Positions 1 through 6,814 of a DNA stretch of 7,086 nucleotides are shown here, in pieces. The number at the start of each line of letters is the position of its first letter. Positions within the stretch are counted from its first letter, which is position 1. Origin of the DNA: Bacteroidales bacterium (lineage in GTDB: Bacteria > Bacteroidota > Bacteroidia > Bacteroidales > UBA4181); the NCBI GenBank assembly GCA_031287245.1, contig JAITTD010000279.1:1-7086 (forward strand), given 5' to 3'. The notes beneath the pieces are model-generated. The model had not been told where the DNA came from. It worked only from the letters and a program-made list of their open reading frames with translations, and searched no databases. The position numbers and the translations under genes are program-made.

Positions 1-64
1 TCAACCAACTGCTGCACCTTGAATGGCATAAGGCTGTGTCGATGGTTGCTTTTTGCTGTGACAT
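1..64 (-). CDS. Possible 5' end of a gene running off the left edge
   Basis: A minus-strand ATG at 64-62 opens a frame that stays open to the window edge (21 codons, beginning MSQQKATID). A second ATG at 29-27, in another frame, is also open and begins MPFKVQQLV; that peptide looks more like ordinary protein than the Cys/Ser-rich peptide of the first frame. The reason to propose any gene here is the TAnnTTTG box at 86-93, which would start transcription near position 80, about 16 nt before the first ATG. Too little is visible to name a product, and I cannot choose between the two starts. Confidence 0.25.
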   Translation of the reverse strand, partial: MSQQKATIDTALCHSRCSSWL

Positions 65-85
65 AAAATTATCATTTTCAAAACG

Positions 86-93
86 CAAAGGTA
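86..93 (-). promoter_or_regulatory. -7 promoter box, minus strand
   Basis: Read on the minus strand this is TACCTTTG, an exact match to the Bacteroidota -7 consensus TAnnTTTG. No TTG lies at the usual 19-nt spacing upstream; the nearest TTTG is only 11 nt away. The box would serve whatever gene begins at 64 or 29. The match is to a short motif in AT-rich DNA, so support is moderate. Confidence 0.4.
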
Positions 94-144
94 GTATTTT
101 TTTCCAAATTATGTCCTTTTGACCATTTTGCGATATCAACCTAT

Positions 145-810
145 TTAAAAATGGATATTGTACGAAACGCAGTAATTCATTCCTATCACAAATGAACTTG
201 TTCCCTTGCCGTAACCCGGTATCTGATAGGGCTTGGACGAATCTTTGGGCTTCACTATCAGAAATTTTCCCCGAAAGGAAACGCCAAGATAGAAGTTTTT
301 GAGCACTTCGGCTTTTACACCCATCACAAATTCTATCCAGTGTGCAGTTAAGCGGGTTTGGTCAATGTGTTGCTCATGAACAGCAGGCCAGTACTGTTTT
401 GGAATGGTTATGCCATCTGCTTTGTGCCAAAAACCAGACATACCATATCGAAACCCCGCGTATAACAAGTCGTTGCTGTATGGACGACGGGACTTTAACA
501 GGTTGTAATCAATCCCCAGTTTTCCATAAAAACCGTTTGCCTTGTAATGATAAGCCGTGTCGTTTTTCAGGTCAACGCGCAGCCATCCTGCTTCGGCAAC
601 GGCAAAGAAGTTTTTCTTGATGTGCGCGTCAACACTCGCTTCAAAGCCTGTACGATCGCTGTAAATGAGCGGTAGCGCTAATTTAGACAAATCAATGCCT
701 ACCCTGACGCCCTTCATATCATTGATCGGGTAGCGGGTAGTATCCTGAGCGCTGCACCACAAGGGAAGCAACAGCAATGCACTAATGATAAATCCTGATA
801 TTTTCTGCAT
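145..810 (-). CDS. DUF6048-like secreted protein, possible outer-membrane beta-barrel
   Basis: The protein has 221 residues from the chosen start. Residues 1-21 form a type I signal peptide (basic MQK, hydrophobic FIISALLLLPLW, then CSA before Q22). The mature part has many alternating hydrophobic/polar stretches rich in Tyr, Phe and Gly, and it ends in NYCVSYNIHF with a C-terminal Phe, the pattern of an outer-membrane strand. The early motif GVRVGIDLSKL followed by GFEASVD and FFAVAEAGW matches my memory of DUF6048, a Bacteroidota family of unknown function. The start was chosen because ATG 810 directly precedes the signal peptide. ATG 819 is also possible, and a TTG at 864 would add a polar extension before the signal peptide. 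The gene overlaps the upstream lipoprotein gene by 29 nt in another frame, so the two are probably translated together. Function unknown; the barrel topology is inferred. Confidence 0.8.
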   Translation of the reverse strand: MQKISGFIISALLLLPLWCSAQDTTRYPINDMKGVRVGIDLSKLALPLIYSDRTGFEASVDAHIKKNFFAVAEAGWLRVDLKNDTAYHYKANGFYGKLGIDYNLLKSRRPYSNDLLYAGFRYGMSGFWHKADGITIPKQYWPAVHEQHIDQTRLTAHWIEFVMGVKAEVLKNFYLGVSFRGKFLIVKPKDSSKPYQIPGYGKGTSSFVIGMNYCVSYNIHF

Positions 811-1252
811 TGATGACATTTGTTCGGTAACTGACTTGTCCGACGTTGAAATTAACGGTTTCAACCCTTAAATGAAGGTGGTCAGTTTGTTTTTTTATAT
901 CAGTGATTTCTGCAAAAGCGACACACCCACATTCGGACGATATGAAAACCGGATTATTCCTGTAAAAGACAGTCAGCGTGTCTGTATTTTCGCCAATAGA
1001 TATAAGGTAAGCGGTAGTATCCGCGCCCGGGTTGAGCGGACACAGCGCTGTGGTCAGGCTGGCGTTGCGATACAGTACGCTGTCGTTACCCAAACCCTGA
1101 ATGGAAACGCCGGTAAGCGGAGTTTCCAAATTGGTTTCAGCCGAAAAAAACTTGAGAACCACTGCTGTCCGCGTGGATTCCTCGCAAAACTCATCGCAGG
1201 AACAAACCAGCAGAACAAGCAACATTTTCAAAGCATGAGGAAGAATTTTCAT
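782..1252 (-). CDS. DUF6452-like lipoprotein
   Basis: The protein has 156 residues. The N-terminus is a lipoprotein signal: hydrophobic LLVLLV at 11-16, then V16-C17-S18-C19 as lipobox, so Cys19 would be lipidated. A second Cys at 17 makes this lipobox slightly irregular. After it come CDEFCEES (19-26), a beta-rich body, Cys71, and FISSECGCVAF with Cys108 and Cys110. The opening CDEFCEES followed by TAVVLKFF, and the ECGC motif, match my recollection of DUF6452, a Bacteroidota family usually found next to DUF6048. The free cysteines may form disulfides in the periplasm. It is the first gene of a two-gene minus-strand operon with its own promoter at 1267-1297 and a leader of roughly 11 nt. Function unknown. 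Confidence 0.82.
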   Translation of the reverse strand: MKILPHALKMLLVLLVCSCDEFCEESTRTAVVLKFFSAETNLETPLTGVSIQGLGNDSVLYRNASLTTALCPLNPGADTTAYLISIGENTDTLTVFYRNNPVFISSECGCVAFAEITDIKKQTDHLHLRVETVNFNVGQVSYRTNVINAENIRIYH

Positions 1253-1266
1253 TCAAAAAATTTTGA

Positions 1267-1297
1267 CAAAAATACTTCTTTTTGTTCAAATGGCAAT
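1267..1297 (-). promoter_or_regulatory. Promoter of the DUF6452-DUF6048 operon
   Basis: On the minus strand ATTG (1297-1294) is followed by exactly 19 nt and then TATTTTTG (1274-1267), an exact TAnnTTTG. This is the Bacteroidota primary sigma architecture. Transcription would begin near 1262, about 10 nt before the ATG at 1252, giving an almost leaderless mRNA without a Shine-Dalgarno site. Confidence 0.65.
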
Positions 1298-1304
1298 ATT
1301 TGAA
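1285..1304. promoter_or_regulatory. Dyad between the divergent promoters (possible operator)
   Basis: TTCAAAT (1285-1291) and ATTTGAA (1298-1304) form a perfect 7-bp inverted repeat around the 6-bp spacer GGCAAT. It covers the -33 box of the minus-strand promoter and ends 6 bp before that of ddl. A 10-bp palindrome, AAATCGATTT (1304-1313), follows at once and runs into the ddl -33 box. The placement would suit a repressor or shared regulator, but AT-rich palindromes arise easily by chance. Confidence 0.25.
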
Positions 1305-1310
1305 AATCGA

Positions 1311-1341
1311 TTTGTTGAGAACGAAAAGTTGATTACTTTTG
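1311..1341 (+). promoter_or_regulatory. Promoter of ddl
   Basis: TTTG (1311-1314), a 19-nt spacer, then TACTTTTG (1334-1341): a full match to the Bacteroidota consensus TTTG-N19-TAnnTTTG. The expected transcription start, near 1346, lies about 12 nt before the ATG at 1358. The -33 boxes of this promoter and its divergent partner are only 13 bp apart. Confidence 0.75.
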
Positions 1342-1357
1342 CGCAAATTTTCATTCA

Positions 1358-2443
1358 ATGAAATTAAAAGTTGCTATTATTTTTGGTGGAAGGTCAGCCG
1401 AACACGAAATTTCGTTGATATCTGCCACCAATATCTATCATGCTGTGGACAAGGCTGTTTATGAGCCGGTATTGTTGGGGGTTGACAAGAACAACCGATG
1501 GTATTACCACGCTGATTATGCCAGTGTCGAAGTAGATTTGGCAAAAAGCTCGTATTTTGATGGCGCTTCGCCGGTATATCTCAAAAGTGAAGAGGGTAAA
1601 TTTTCCCTGACGGATGCACAAAATCACAAAACGCTCAACACTTTCGACGTTGCTTTTCCTGTCATTCACGGCACTTTTGGCGAGGATGGCACTTTACAGG
1701 GCGTGTTGAAAGCATTGGATATACCTTTTGTGGGTCCGGACGTGCTGGGTTCAGCGGTTGCTATGGACAAAGACCTCACAAAGAGGCTGTTGAGAGATGC
1801 CGGAATACCTGTTGCCGATTTTTTTACTCTGCACAGACATCATCCAACGGCGCATACTTATGAAGAAATAAAGGAAAAATTGGGCTTGCCACTGTTCGTG
1901 AAGCCCGCCAATGCCGGTTCGTCGGTGGGCGTCAGCAAGGTGACGGACAAAACGTCGTTTGAGGCGGCTGTGGCAGAAGCTTTTCGCTTCGACAACAAGA
2001 TTCTGATAGAAGAAGCGGTCATCGGGAAAGAGGTAGAGTGCGCCGTATTGGGCAATGAATATCCCGAACCGTCTGTGTTGGGCGAAATCACTGCATCTAA
2101 AGATCTTTATTCATACGATGCCAAGTATTTAAGCGCCGATGGTGCAAAATTGAAAATTCCTGCCGAAATTCTTGAAACTGTTTCCGACTCTATCCGTGCA
2201 ATAGCCGTAAAGGCATATCAAGCAATTAGTTGTGAAGGTATGTCAAGAGTGGATTTTCTGTTAAGAGAAGACGGAACGTTTGTGCTCAATGAAATCAATA
2301 CTTTGCCCGGGTTTACTTCCATCAGTATGTACCCAAAACTGTGGGAACAGACGGGAATATCATACAAAGACCTGATTACAAAGTTGATACATTTTGCCAT
2401 AGCCCGTCACGACAGGGATACACAACTTTTAAAGAAGTTATAG
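1358..2443 (+). CDS. ddl: D-alanine--D-alanine ligase
   Basis: The cytoplasmic enzyme joins two D-alanines using ATP to supply the dipeptide end of the peptidoglycan stem peptide. At 361 residues it is of normal length. Visible landmarks: GGRSAEHEIS (10-19) with the substrate-binding Glu15; HGTFGEDG (104-111); Lys138 and Lys182 in the ATP-binding part (FVKPANAGSSVG, 180-191); EE at 218-219; the omega-loop YDAKY (253-257); Arg297 and Asp299 in SRVDF; and the metal-binding NEINT (311-315) followed by LPGFTS. Tyr257 after Lys256 corresponds to E. coli DdlB Tyr216, which goes with D-Ala-D-Ala rather than D-Ala-D-lactate synthesis (Phe at that site), so a vancomycin-resistance type ligase is unlikely. 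The gene has its own promoter and stands apart from other cell-wall genes. No sign of disruption. Confidence 0.97.
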   Translation: MKLKVAIIFGGRSAEHEISLISATNIYHAVDKAVYEPVLLGVDKNNRWYYHADYASVEVDLAKSSYFDGASPVYLKSEEGKFSLTDAQNHKTLNTFDVAFPVIHGTFGEDGTLQGVLKALDIPFVGPDVLGSAVAMDKDLTKRLLRDAGIPVADFFTLHRHHPTAHTYEEIKEKLGLPLFVKPANAGSSVGVSKVTDKTSFEAAVAEAFRFDNKILIEEAVIGKEVECAVLGNEYPEPSVLGEITASKDLYSYDAKYLSADGAKLKIPAEILETVSDSIRAIAVKAYQAISCEGMSRVDFLLREDGTFVLNEINTLPGFTSISMYPKLWEQTGISYKDLITKLIHFAIARHDRDTQLLKKL

Positions 2444-2464
2444 TTAAAGATATAACTCTCAATG

Positions 2465-2495
2465 GGGCAGACATAAATATGCCGGTTGTTTGCCC
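2465..2495 (+). other. Hairpin in the ddl-ftsK gap
   Basis: GGGCAGAC (2465-2472) can pair with GTTTGCCC (2488-2495) across a 15-nt loop, with one G-U pair. It lies 21 nt after the ddl stop and could help end the ddl transcript, but no T-run follows directly, so it is not a typical intrinsic terminator. The rest of the gap (2496-2583) is AT-rich, with A-tracts at 2532-2538 and 2548-2555 and no convincing gene. Confidence 0.25.
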
Positions 2496-2583
2496 GCCAT
2501 CGATGATTTCAGCCTTTTGCTTTGCAACTTGAAAAAAATAGCGTTTCAAAAAAAAGATTTAGTCCAAATTCATAATTTAACAC

Positions 2584-2591
2584 TACTTTTG
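2584..2591 (+). promoter_or_regulatory. -7 promoter box of the ftsK operon
   Basis: TACTTTTG is an exact TAnnTTTG and identical to the -7 box of ddl. The position 19 nt upstream reads AGTC rather than TTG, so the -33 element is poor and the promoter may be weaker or need an activator. The expected start near 2596 leaves a leader of about 22 nt before the ATG at 2618. Confidence 0.5.
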
Positions 2592-2617
2592 TACTGAAAA
2601 GATTTTTATATTCAAAG

Positions 2618-5041
2618 ATGAGTAAAGGCAGTAAAGAAAGAGCAGACAAAGGAAAATTTTATCGTTTGGCTCATGACGAGCGGTTTAAAACGACATTGGC
2701 ATTCGTATTCATCGGTTTAGCCGTGTTTTTGATTGTGGCATTCGTTTCCTACCTGTTCACATGGAAGGCAGACCAAAGTATGGCTGAATTTTCGCGGGTT
2801 TCCGACCAGCACAGCTCTCATGCCGACAATTGGATGGGCAAATTAGGTGCTTGGACGGCATTTAAGTTGATTACCAACGGATTCGGGCTTGCTTCTTTTT
2901 TTATTCCGCTGATATTCTTAGTGTTGGGATTCCGTTTGCTGAAAGTGAAACTTCTGCCGCTGTTATGGACACTCCGCACGTCTCTCATCGGGTTGGCGTT
3001 GCTTTCGCTGATTCTCGGATTCGTTTCGGGCAATGCGGGCGGATTTCTTGGCAGTGGATTGGGCGGAGCGCATGGAAAAGTCATGTCCGACTGGTTTGTG
3101 TTGCTGTTGGGACATTTAGGCACGGCAATTTTGTTGCTGTTGCTTACTTTTGTCTTCCTCACCTTCACTTTTGTTGGATTTTACAGTTGGTTTAAGCGCA
3201 CAAGTTCTTCGGTTTACGATTCTGTGACCAAAGCAAAGTTGCCCAAATTGCCCAATACAGTGAAACCGGCTAAATCCACTCCTGCTCCATCGATGACGAG
3301 CGTCCACAGCGTTGCACCACTGGAAGACAGCAGGGAAGAAGAGGACAGCGAAGACGAAGCAGAAAATCAAGACGAAGAGACAGACCTGAGGGAAACTGCC
3401 GAAGACGGGGTTGCCTTTGAAATAGTGCAATCGCACACGGGAAATGATGAACCGGTTACAGAAACGCCGACAACAGGCGATGAGCCGGAGCAATACATAA
3501 TGGACCCCTTAGATGCAATGGGTCCCTACGACCCTACTTTGGAATTGTCCAATTACCAAAAACCGCCCCTCGACCTGCTGATAGACCGCCAATCGGACGA
3601 AACCAGCGTAAGTCCGGAAGAATTGGGCAACAATAAAGACAAGATTGTGGAAACATTGGGCAATTACGGCATCCAGATTTCCAAAATCAAAGCCACGCCG
3701 GGTCCAACGGTGACACTGTATGAGATTGTGCCCGCCGCAGGGGTGCGCATCTCGAAAATCAAAAACTTGGAAGACGATATTGCGCTGAGTTTGTCAGCCC
3801 TCGGCATCCGGATTATTGCGCCAATGCCGGGCAAAGGCACTATCGGCATAGAGGTGCCCAACATGAATCCCGAAATCGTGTCGATGCGCTCCATCGTTGC
3901 CTCCAAACGCTTTCAGGATTCGGCAATGGAACTGCCTATTGCCTTGGGAAAGACCATTTCCAACGATCCCTTTGTGTTCGACCTCACCAAAATGCCCCAC
4001 TTGCTGGTAGCAGGCGCAACAGGACAGGGAAAATCGGTCGGTTTGAATGCGATTATCGCTTCTATTTTATACAAAAAACACCCTTCGCAGGTGAAATTGG
4101 TGATGGTGGACCCCAAATCGGTGGAATTTTCATCTTACGAAAAGATTGAACATCATTTTCTGGCAAAAATACCCGACTCGGAAGAGGCAATCATCACCGA
4201 TACAAAAAAAGTCATCTATACGCTTAATTCTCTGTGCATTGAGATGGAAACACGTTACAGTCTGCTGAAAGATGCAGAGGTGCGCAATATCAAGGAATAC
4301 AACACCAAATTTATTGCGCGACGGCTGAATCCCAATCTTGGACATCGTTTTTTGCCTTATATCGTGCTGATCATTGATGAGTATGCGGATTTGATGATGA
4401 CGGCAGGCAAAGAAATAGAAACGCCCATTGCCCGATTAGCGCAAAAGGCACGTGCCGCAGGTATTCACCTGATTATTGCCACGCAACGCCCGACGGTGAG
4501 CATCATTACAGGCACCATCAAGGCGAACTTTCCGGCACGTATTGCTTTCCGCGTGATTCAACAAATCGACTCCCGTACTATTCTTGACGGATCGGGCGCC
4601 AATCAACTGATTGGGCGCGGCGACCTGCTTTTCACCTCCGGCGGCGAACTGACCCGCGTGCAATGCGCTTTCATCGATACGCCTGAAATAGAGGATATCA
4701 CTAAATTTATCAACAAGCAACAAGGCTACCTCGAAGCGTTCCCGTTGCCCGAATATTCGCCCGAAGACAATGCAGAAGCCAAAGAGGTGGATTTGAGTAA
4801 AAAAGACGAATATTTTGACGAAGCAGCCCGCCTGATGGTTGCCCACCAACAAGGCTCTACTTCGCTGATACAGCGCAAGTTCTCTATCGGCTACAATCGG
4901 GCGGGGCGGTTGATGGATCAATTGGAAGCGGCAGGCATCGTAGGCGCCAGCGAAGGCAGCAAAGCGCGGCAGGTACTGTTTACAGACATGGCTTCACTGG
5001 AACAATATCTGAACAAATTGACGCAAGGAAATATCTCATAA
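2618..5041 (+). CDS. ftsK: DNA translocase FtsK
   Basis: Membrane-anchored hexameric ATPase that pumps chromosome ends through the closing septum and activates XerCD recombination at dif. The 807-residue protein has all FtsK parts in order. Four membrane helices lie at about 24-48, 84-107, 113-138 and 158-190. A Pro-rich then strongly acidic linker runs from about 205 to 300, with dense Glu/Asp at 235-263. The motor alpha domain includes PGPTVTLYEI (361-370) and PGKGTIGIEVPN (404-415). The RecA-like beta domain has Walker A GATGQGKS (466-473, Lys472) and Walker B VLIIDEYADL (583-592, Asp587-Glu588), then ATQRP (621-625). The winged-helix gamma domain at about 728-790 (SIGYNRAGRLMDQLEAAGIVG region, 756-776) reads the orientation sequences. 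The linker is far shorter than in E. coli FtsK (1329 residues), as in many bacteria. It heads a probable operon with the DHH and FKBP genes. Confidence 0.97.
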   Translation: MSKGSKERADKGKFYRLAHDERFKTTLAFVFIGLAVFLIVAFVSYLFTWKADQSMAEFSRVSDQHSSHADNWMGKLGAWTAFKLITNGFGLASFFIPLIFLVLGFRLLKVKLLPLLWTLRTSLIGLALLSLILGFVSGNAGGFLGSGLGGAHGKVMSDWFVLLLGHLGTAILLLLLTFVFLTFTFVGFYSWFKRTSSSVYDSVTKAKLPKLPNTVKPAKSTPAPSMTSVHSVAPLEDSREEEDSEDEAENQDEETDLRETAEDGVAFEIVQSHTGNDEPVTETPTTGDEPEQYIMDPLDAMGPYDPTLELSNYQKPPLDLLIDRQSDETSVSPEELGNNKDKIVETLGNYGIQISKIKATPGPTVTLYEIVPAAGVRISKIKNLEDDIALSLSALGIRIIAPMPGKGTIGIEVPNMNPEIVSMRSIVASKRFQDSAMELPIALGKTISNDPFVFDLTKMPHLLVAGATGQGKSVGLNAIIASILYKKHPSQVKLVMVDPKSVEFSSYEKIEHHFLAKIPDSEEAIITDTKKVIYTLNSLCIEMETRYSLLKDAEVRNIKEYNTKFIARRLNPNLGHRFLPYIVLIIDEYADLMMTAGKEIETPIARLAQKARAAGIHLIIATQRPTVSIITGTIKANFPARIAFRVIQQIDSRTILDGSGANQLIGRGDLLFTSGGELTRVQCAFIDTPEIEDITKFINKQQGYLEAFPLPEYSPEDNAEAKEVDLSKKDEYFDEAARLMVAHQQGSTSLIQRKFSIGYNRAGRLMDQLEAAGIVGASEGSKARQVLFTDMASLEQYLNKLTQGNIS

Positions 5042-5059
5042 TCAATAAATAATTAAAAT

Positions 5060-6076
5060 TTGGAACCAAAGCAGCAAATAGCACAATTAAAAGCAGAATT
5101 ATCAAGCCCCAAGCGGGTTCTTATCACCACCCATCAGGGACCGGACGGCGATGCAATGGGTTCGTCGCTGGCTTTCTATCAGTTTCTCAAGAAAATGGGA
5201 CATGAGGTGACGGTAGTCACCCCCAACGACTATCCCGAATTTCTGAACTGGCTCCCGCACAACGATGTAGTGGTGAACTATATGCGGCAGAAGGTTTTGG
5301 CAGAAGATTTGATAGCCAACGCGGAATATATCTTCCACTTGGACTATAACCAACTTCGCCGCAGCGCCGATATGACCCACTCGCTGGCTGACGCCACGGC
5401 TGTCCGCGTGATGATTGACCACCATCCTGAGCCTAACCTGACGGTGAAATATCGTTTTTCCGAAACCACCGCCAGTTCCACCTGCGAACTGCTTCTTACC
5501 ATGATGCAGGAATGGGATAATGACCAGATAGACAGCGATATTGCCACCTGCATTTACACCGGCATAATGACAGACACCGGCTGTTTCAGTTTCCCCAACG
5601 CCACTGCCCGCTCTTTCACTGCGGCGTCCGCCCTGCTGTCCTACGGCATTGACCGCACCATGATTTACGACCGTATTTACGATAATTTTTCCGCCCAAAG
5701 GATGCGGCTGATGGGCTACTGCCTGAACGAGAAAATGGAAGTGTTTCCCGAATATCGCACTGCGCTGATCAGCCTGAATTTAGAGGAACAACATCGTTAT
5801 GGTTTTGTGGCGGGCGACTCAGAAGGTTTTGTGAACCTGCCTTTGTCAATCAAAGGCATCCGCTTTACTGCTTTTTTTCTCGAAAAAGAGGACAAAGTAA
5901 AAATTTCTTTTCGCTCCAAAGGCAATTTCTCCACCAACGATTTTGCCCGCAAACACTTCAAGGGCGGCGGACATCTGAACGCTTCCGGCGGGGAAACCAA
6001 AATATCGCTGGATGCGGCTGTCAACCAGTTTCGCGAACTGCTGCCTGCCTATCAAAACACACTCAATGCGCTATAG
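5060..6076 (+). CDS. nrnA: DHH/DHHA1 phosphoesterase, NrnA-like (oligoribonuclease/pAp phosphatase)
   Basis: Cytoplasmic metal-dependent phosphoesterase of the DHH superfamily; relatives degrade 2-5-nt RNAs and dephosphorylate pAp. The 338 residues carry the family's motifs: HQGPDGDA (25-32; His25, Asp29, Asp31), Asp95 in FHLDYN, the DHH signature at 120-122 (MIDHHPEP), Asp172 in TGIMTDTG, and the C-terminal DHHA1 motif GGGHLNASGG (302-311) that binds substrate. All metal ligands are present, so it should be active. The start is TTG at 5060: an in-frame stop lies at 5054, and the next in-frame ATG (residue 33) comes after the first metal-binding motif, so it would cut off essential residues. 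It begins 18 nt after ftsK and overlaps the FKBP gene by 11 nt, suggesting one transcript. The exact substrate (nano-RNA, pAp or a cyclic dinucleotide product) cannot be told from sequence alone. Confidence 0.9.
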   Translation: MEPKQQIAQLKAELSSPKRVLITTHQGPDGDAMGSSLAFYQFLKKMGHEVTVVTPNDYPEFLNWLPHNDVVVNYMRQKVLAEDLIANAEYIFHLDYNQLRRSADMTHSLADATAVRVMIDHHPEPNLTVKYRFSETTASSTCELLLTMMQEWDNDQIDSDIATCIYTGIMTDTGCFSFPNATARSFTAASALLSYGIDRTMIYDRIYDNFSAQRMRLMGYCLNEKMEVFPEYRTALISLNLEEQHRYGFVAGDSEGFVNLPLSIKGIRFTAFFLEKEDKVKISFRSKGNFSTNDFARKHFKGGGHLNASGGETKISLDAAVNQFRELLPAYQNTLNAL

Positions 6077-6629
6077 ACGGTTCATCATACCGGCATTTTT
6101 GCTCATCGTCATTGCTGTTTGCTTGACGATATGGCTATCACGACGACACTACAACGTGCAGACGCCTGATGAACCGTCCACCAATCGGCAACATCAACAT
6201 GCCGAAGCCTTAATTCGAGCCAATCAGGTTTTGATTGAGAAAGATTTTCAGGAAATAAAAGCATTTGCCTCCCAAAACGGGTGGAAAATGCAGACTACAC
6301 AGTCGGGACTGTGGTACGAAATTTACCATCACGGCACGGGCGAGCAAGCCGCCACAGGCAAGTTGGCAGAAATAGCCTACACGCTGTCATTACCGGACAG
6401 TATCCACACGGTTTGCTACTCATCCGCTCAATTGGGCAACAAAACCTTTCTCATAGGGCAAGGCGGCGTGGAAACCGGTTTGGAAGAAGGAATCCTGCTG
6501 ATGCACACCGGCGACAAAGCACGGTTTGTCCTGCCTCCGCATTTGGCACACGGATTAACAGGCGACGGCGACTGCATTCCGCGCCGAGCTATCATTGTAT
6601 ATGAGGTGGAATTACTAAAATTGAATTGA
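6066..6629 (+). CDS. Membrane-anchored FKBP-type peptidyl-prolyl isomerase
   Basis: The protein has 187 residues: a basic MRYRR, one membrane helix (about 6-24), a polar, likely helical linker, then an FKBP domain from about 79 to 187. FKBP landmarks are GLWYEIYHHGTG (81-92), Tyr105, FLIGQGGVETGLEEG (128-142), FVLPPHLAHGLTGDGD (154-169), IPRRA and the end VELLKLN. Aligned by eye to FKBP12, the Phe36-Asp37 pair reads Cys117-Tyr118, Ile56 reads Glu136 and Tyr82 reads His162, so isomerase activity may be reduced. There is no lipobox around Cys19, so it is anchored by its helix with the domain in the periplasm. It recalls the GldI-type FKBPs of Bacteroidota, but no gliding genes are visible and I do not assign gldI. 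ATG 6066 starts right at the membrane helix and overlaps the previous gene by 11 nt; an in-frame ATG at 6012 would add 18 residues and is less likely. Confidence 0.88.
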   Translation: MRYRRFIIPAFLLIVIAVCLTIWLSRRHYNVQTPDEPSTNRQHQHAEALIRANQVLIEKDFQEIKAFASQNGWKMQTTQSGLWYEIYHHGTGEQAATGKLAEIAYTLSLPDSIHTVCYSSAQLGNKTFLIGQGGVETGLEEGILLMHTGDKARFVLPPHLAHGLTGDGDCIPRRAIIVYEVELLKLN

Positions 6630-6633
6630 TTGC

Positions 6634-6801
6634 GCCCCGTTGGGGCTTACAAAAAGGCAAGGATTCCGTTCCACAGGACGTTGCTATTGATTTTGCTCTT
6701 TCAGAGCGGTTTACGCGATGTAATGCTGTCCTATTGTCCGTAGATTAAAATCTACGGTTAATAAAGTGTCGTCCCTGCGGGACTTTTCAATTATTAACCG
6801 T
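6634..6801. repeat. Cluster of short palindromes (REP-like intergenic element)
   Basis: Five small inverted repeats follow one another in 150 bp: GCCCC-GTT-GGGGC (6634-6646), CGTTC-CACA-GGACG (6667-6680, one G-T pair), GCTCT-TTC-AGAGC (6695-6707), CCGTAGATTAAAATCTACGG (6738-6757) and GTCCC-TGC-GGGAC (6771-6783). Three share the same form, a 5-bp stem with a 3-nt loop. An 11-bp perfect inverted repeat, ACGGTTAATAA (6754-6764) with TTATTAACCGT (6791-6801), encloses the last hairpin. Frames across it are broken by stops. From memory, similar hairpin strings are scattered between genes in Bacteroidota; I infer a dispersed, nonautonomous palindromic element or a structured RNA, and cannot decide between them. 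Confidence 0.6.
6771..6787 (+). terminator. Possible terminator of the ftsK-nrnA-FKBP transcript
   Basis: The GC-rich hairpin GTCCC-TGC-GGGAC is followed directly by TTTT. The 5-bp stem is short, and the site lies 142 nt after the FKBP stop within the palindrome cluster, so it may be a weak or fortuitous terminator. Confidence 0.3.
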
Positions 6802-6814
6802 CGAATAGTTCCAT

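Noticed and set aside
111..124. Short inverted repeat around TCCTTTTGAC
   Set aside because: Only three base pairs can form, which is expected by chance.
342..620. 92-codon plus-strand open frame
   Set aside because: It is antisense to the DUF6048-like gene and has no start signal or recognisable motif.
811..864. TTG start at 864 for the DUF6048-like gene
   Set aside because: It would place 18 polar residues before a complete signal peptide and increase the overlap with the upstream gene to 83 nt; ATG 810 or 819 is more reasonable.
872..1303. 143-codon plus-strand open frame
   Set aside because: It is antisense to the DUF6452-like lipoprotein gene, whose lipobox, ECGC motif and promoter support the minus strand.
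1358..2443. Van-type D-Ala-D-lactate ligase (vancomycin resistance)
   Set aside because: The omega-loop reads AKY with Tyr257, the D-Ala-D-Ala type, and no vanH, vanX or regulator genes lie nearby.
2341..2532. 63-codon plus-strand open frame reaching into the ddl-ftsK gap
   Set aside because: More than half of it overlaps the end of ddl in another frame, it has no promoter or conserved motif, and its product looks random.
4436..4921. 161-codon minus-strand open frame
   Set aside because: It is antisense to the conserved motor and gamma domains of FtsK and shows no family features.
5102..5698. 198-codon minus-strand open frame
   Set aside because: It lies wholly inside the DHH gene, whose motifs are intact; its translation has no recognisable domain or signal and is rich in the Val, Gly and His runs typical of antisense frames.
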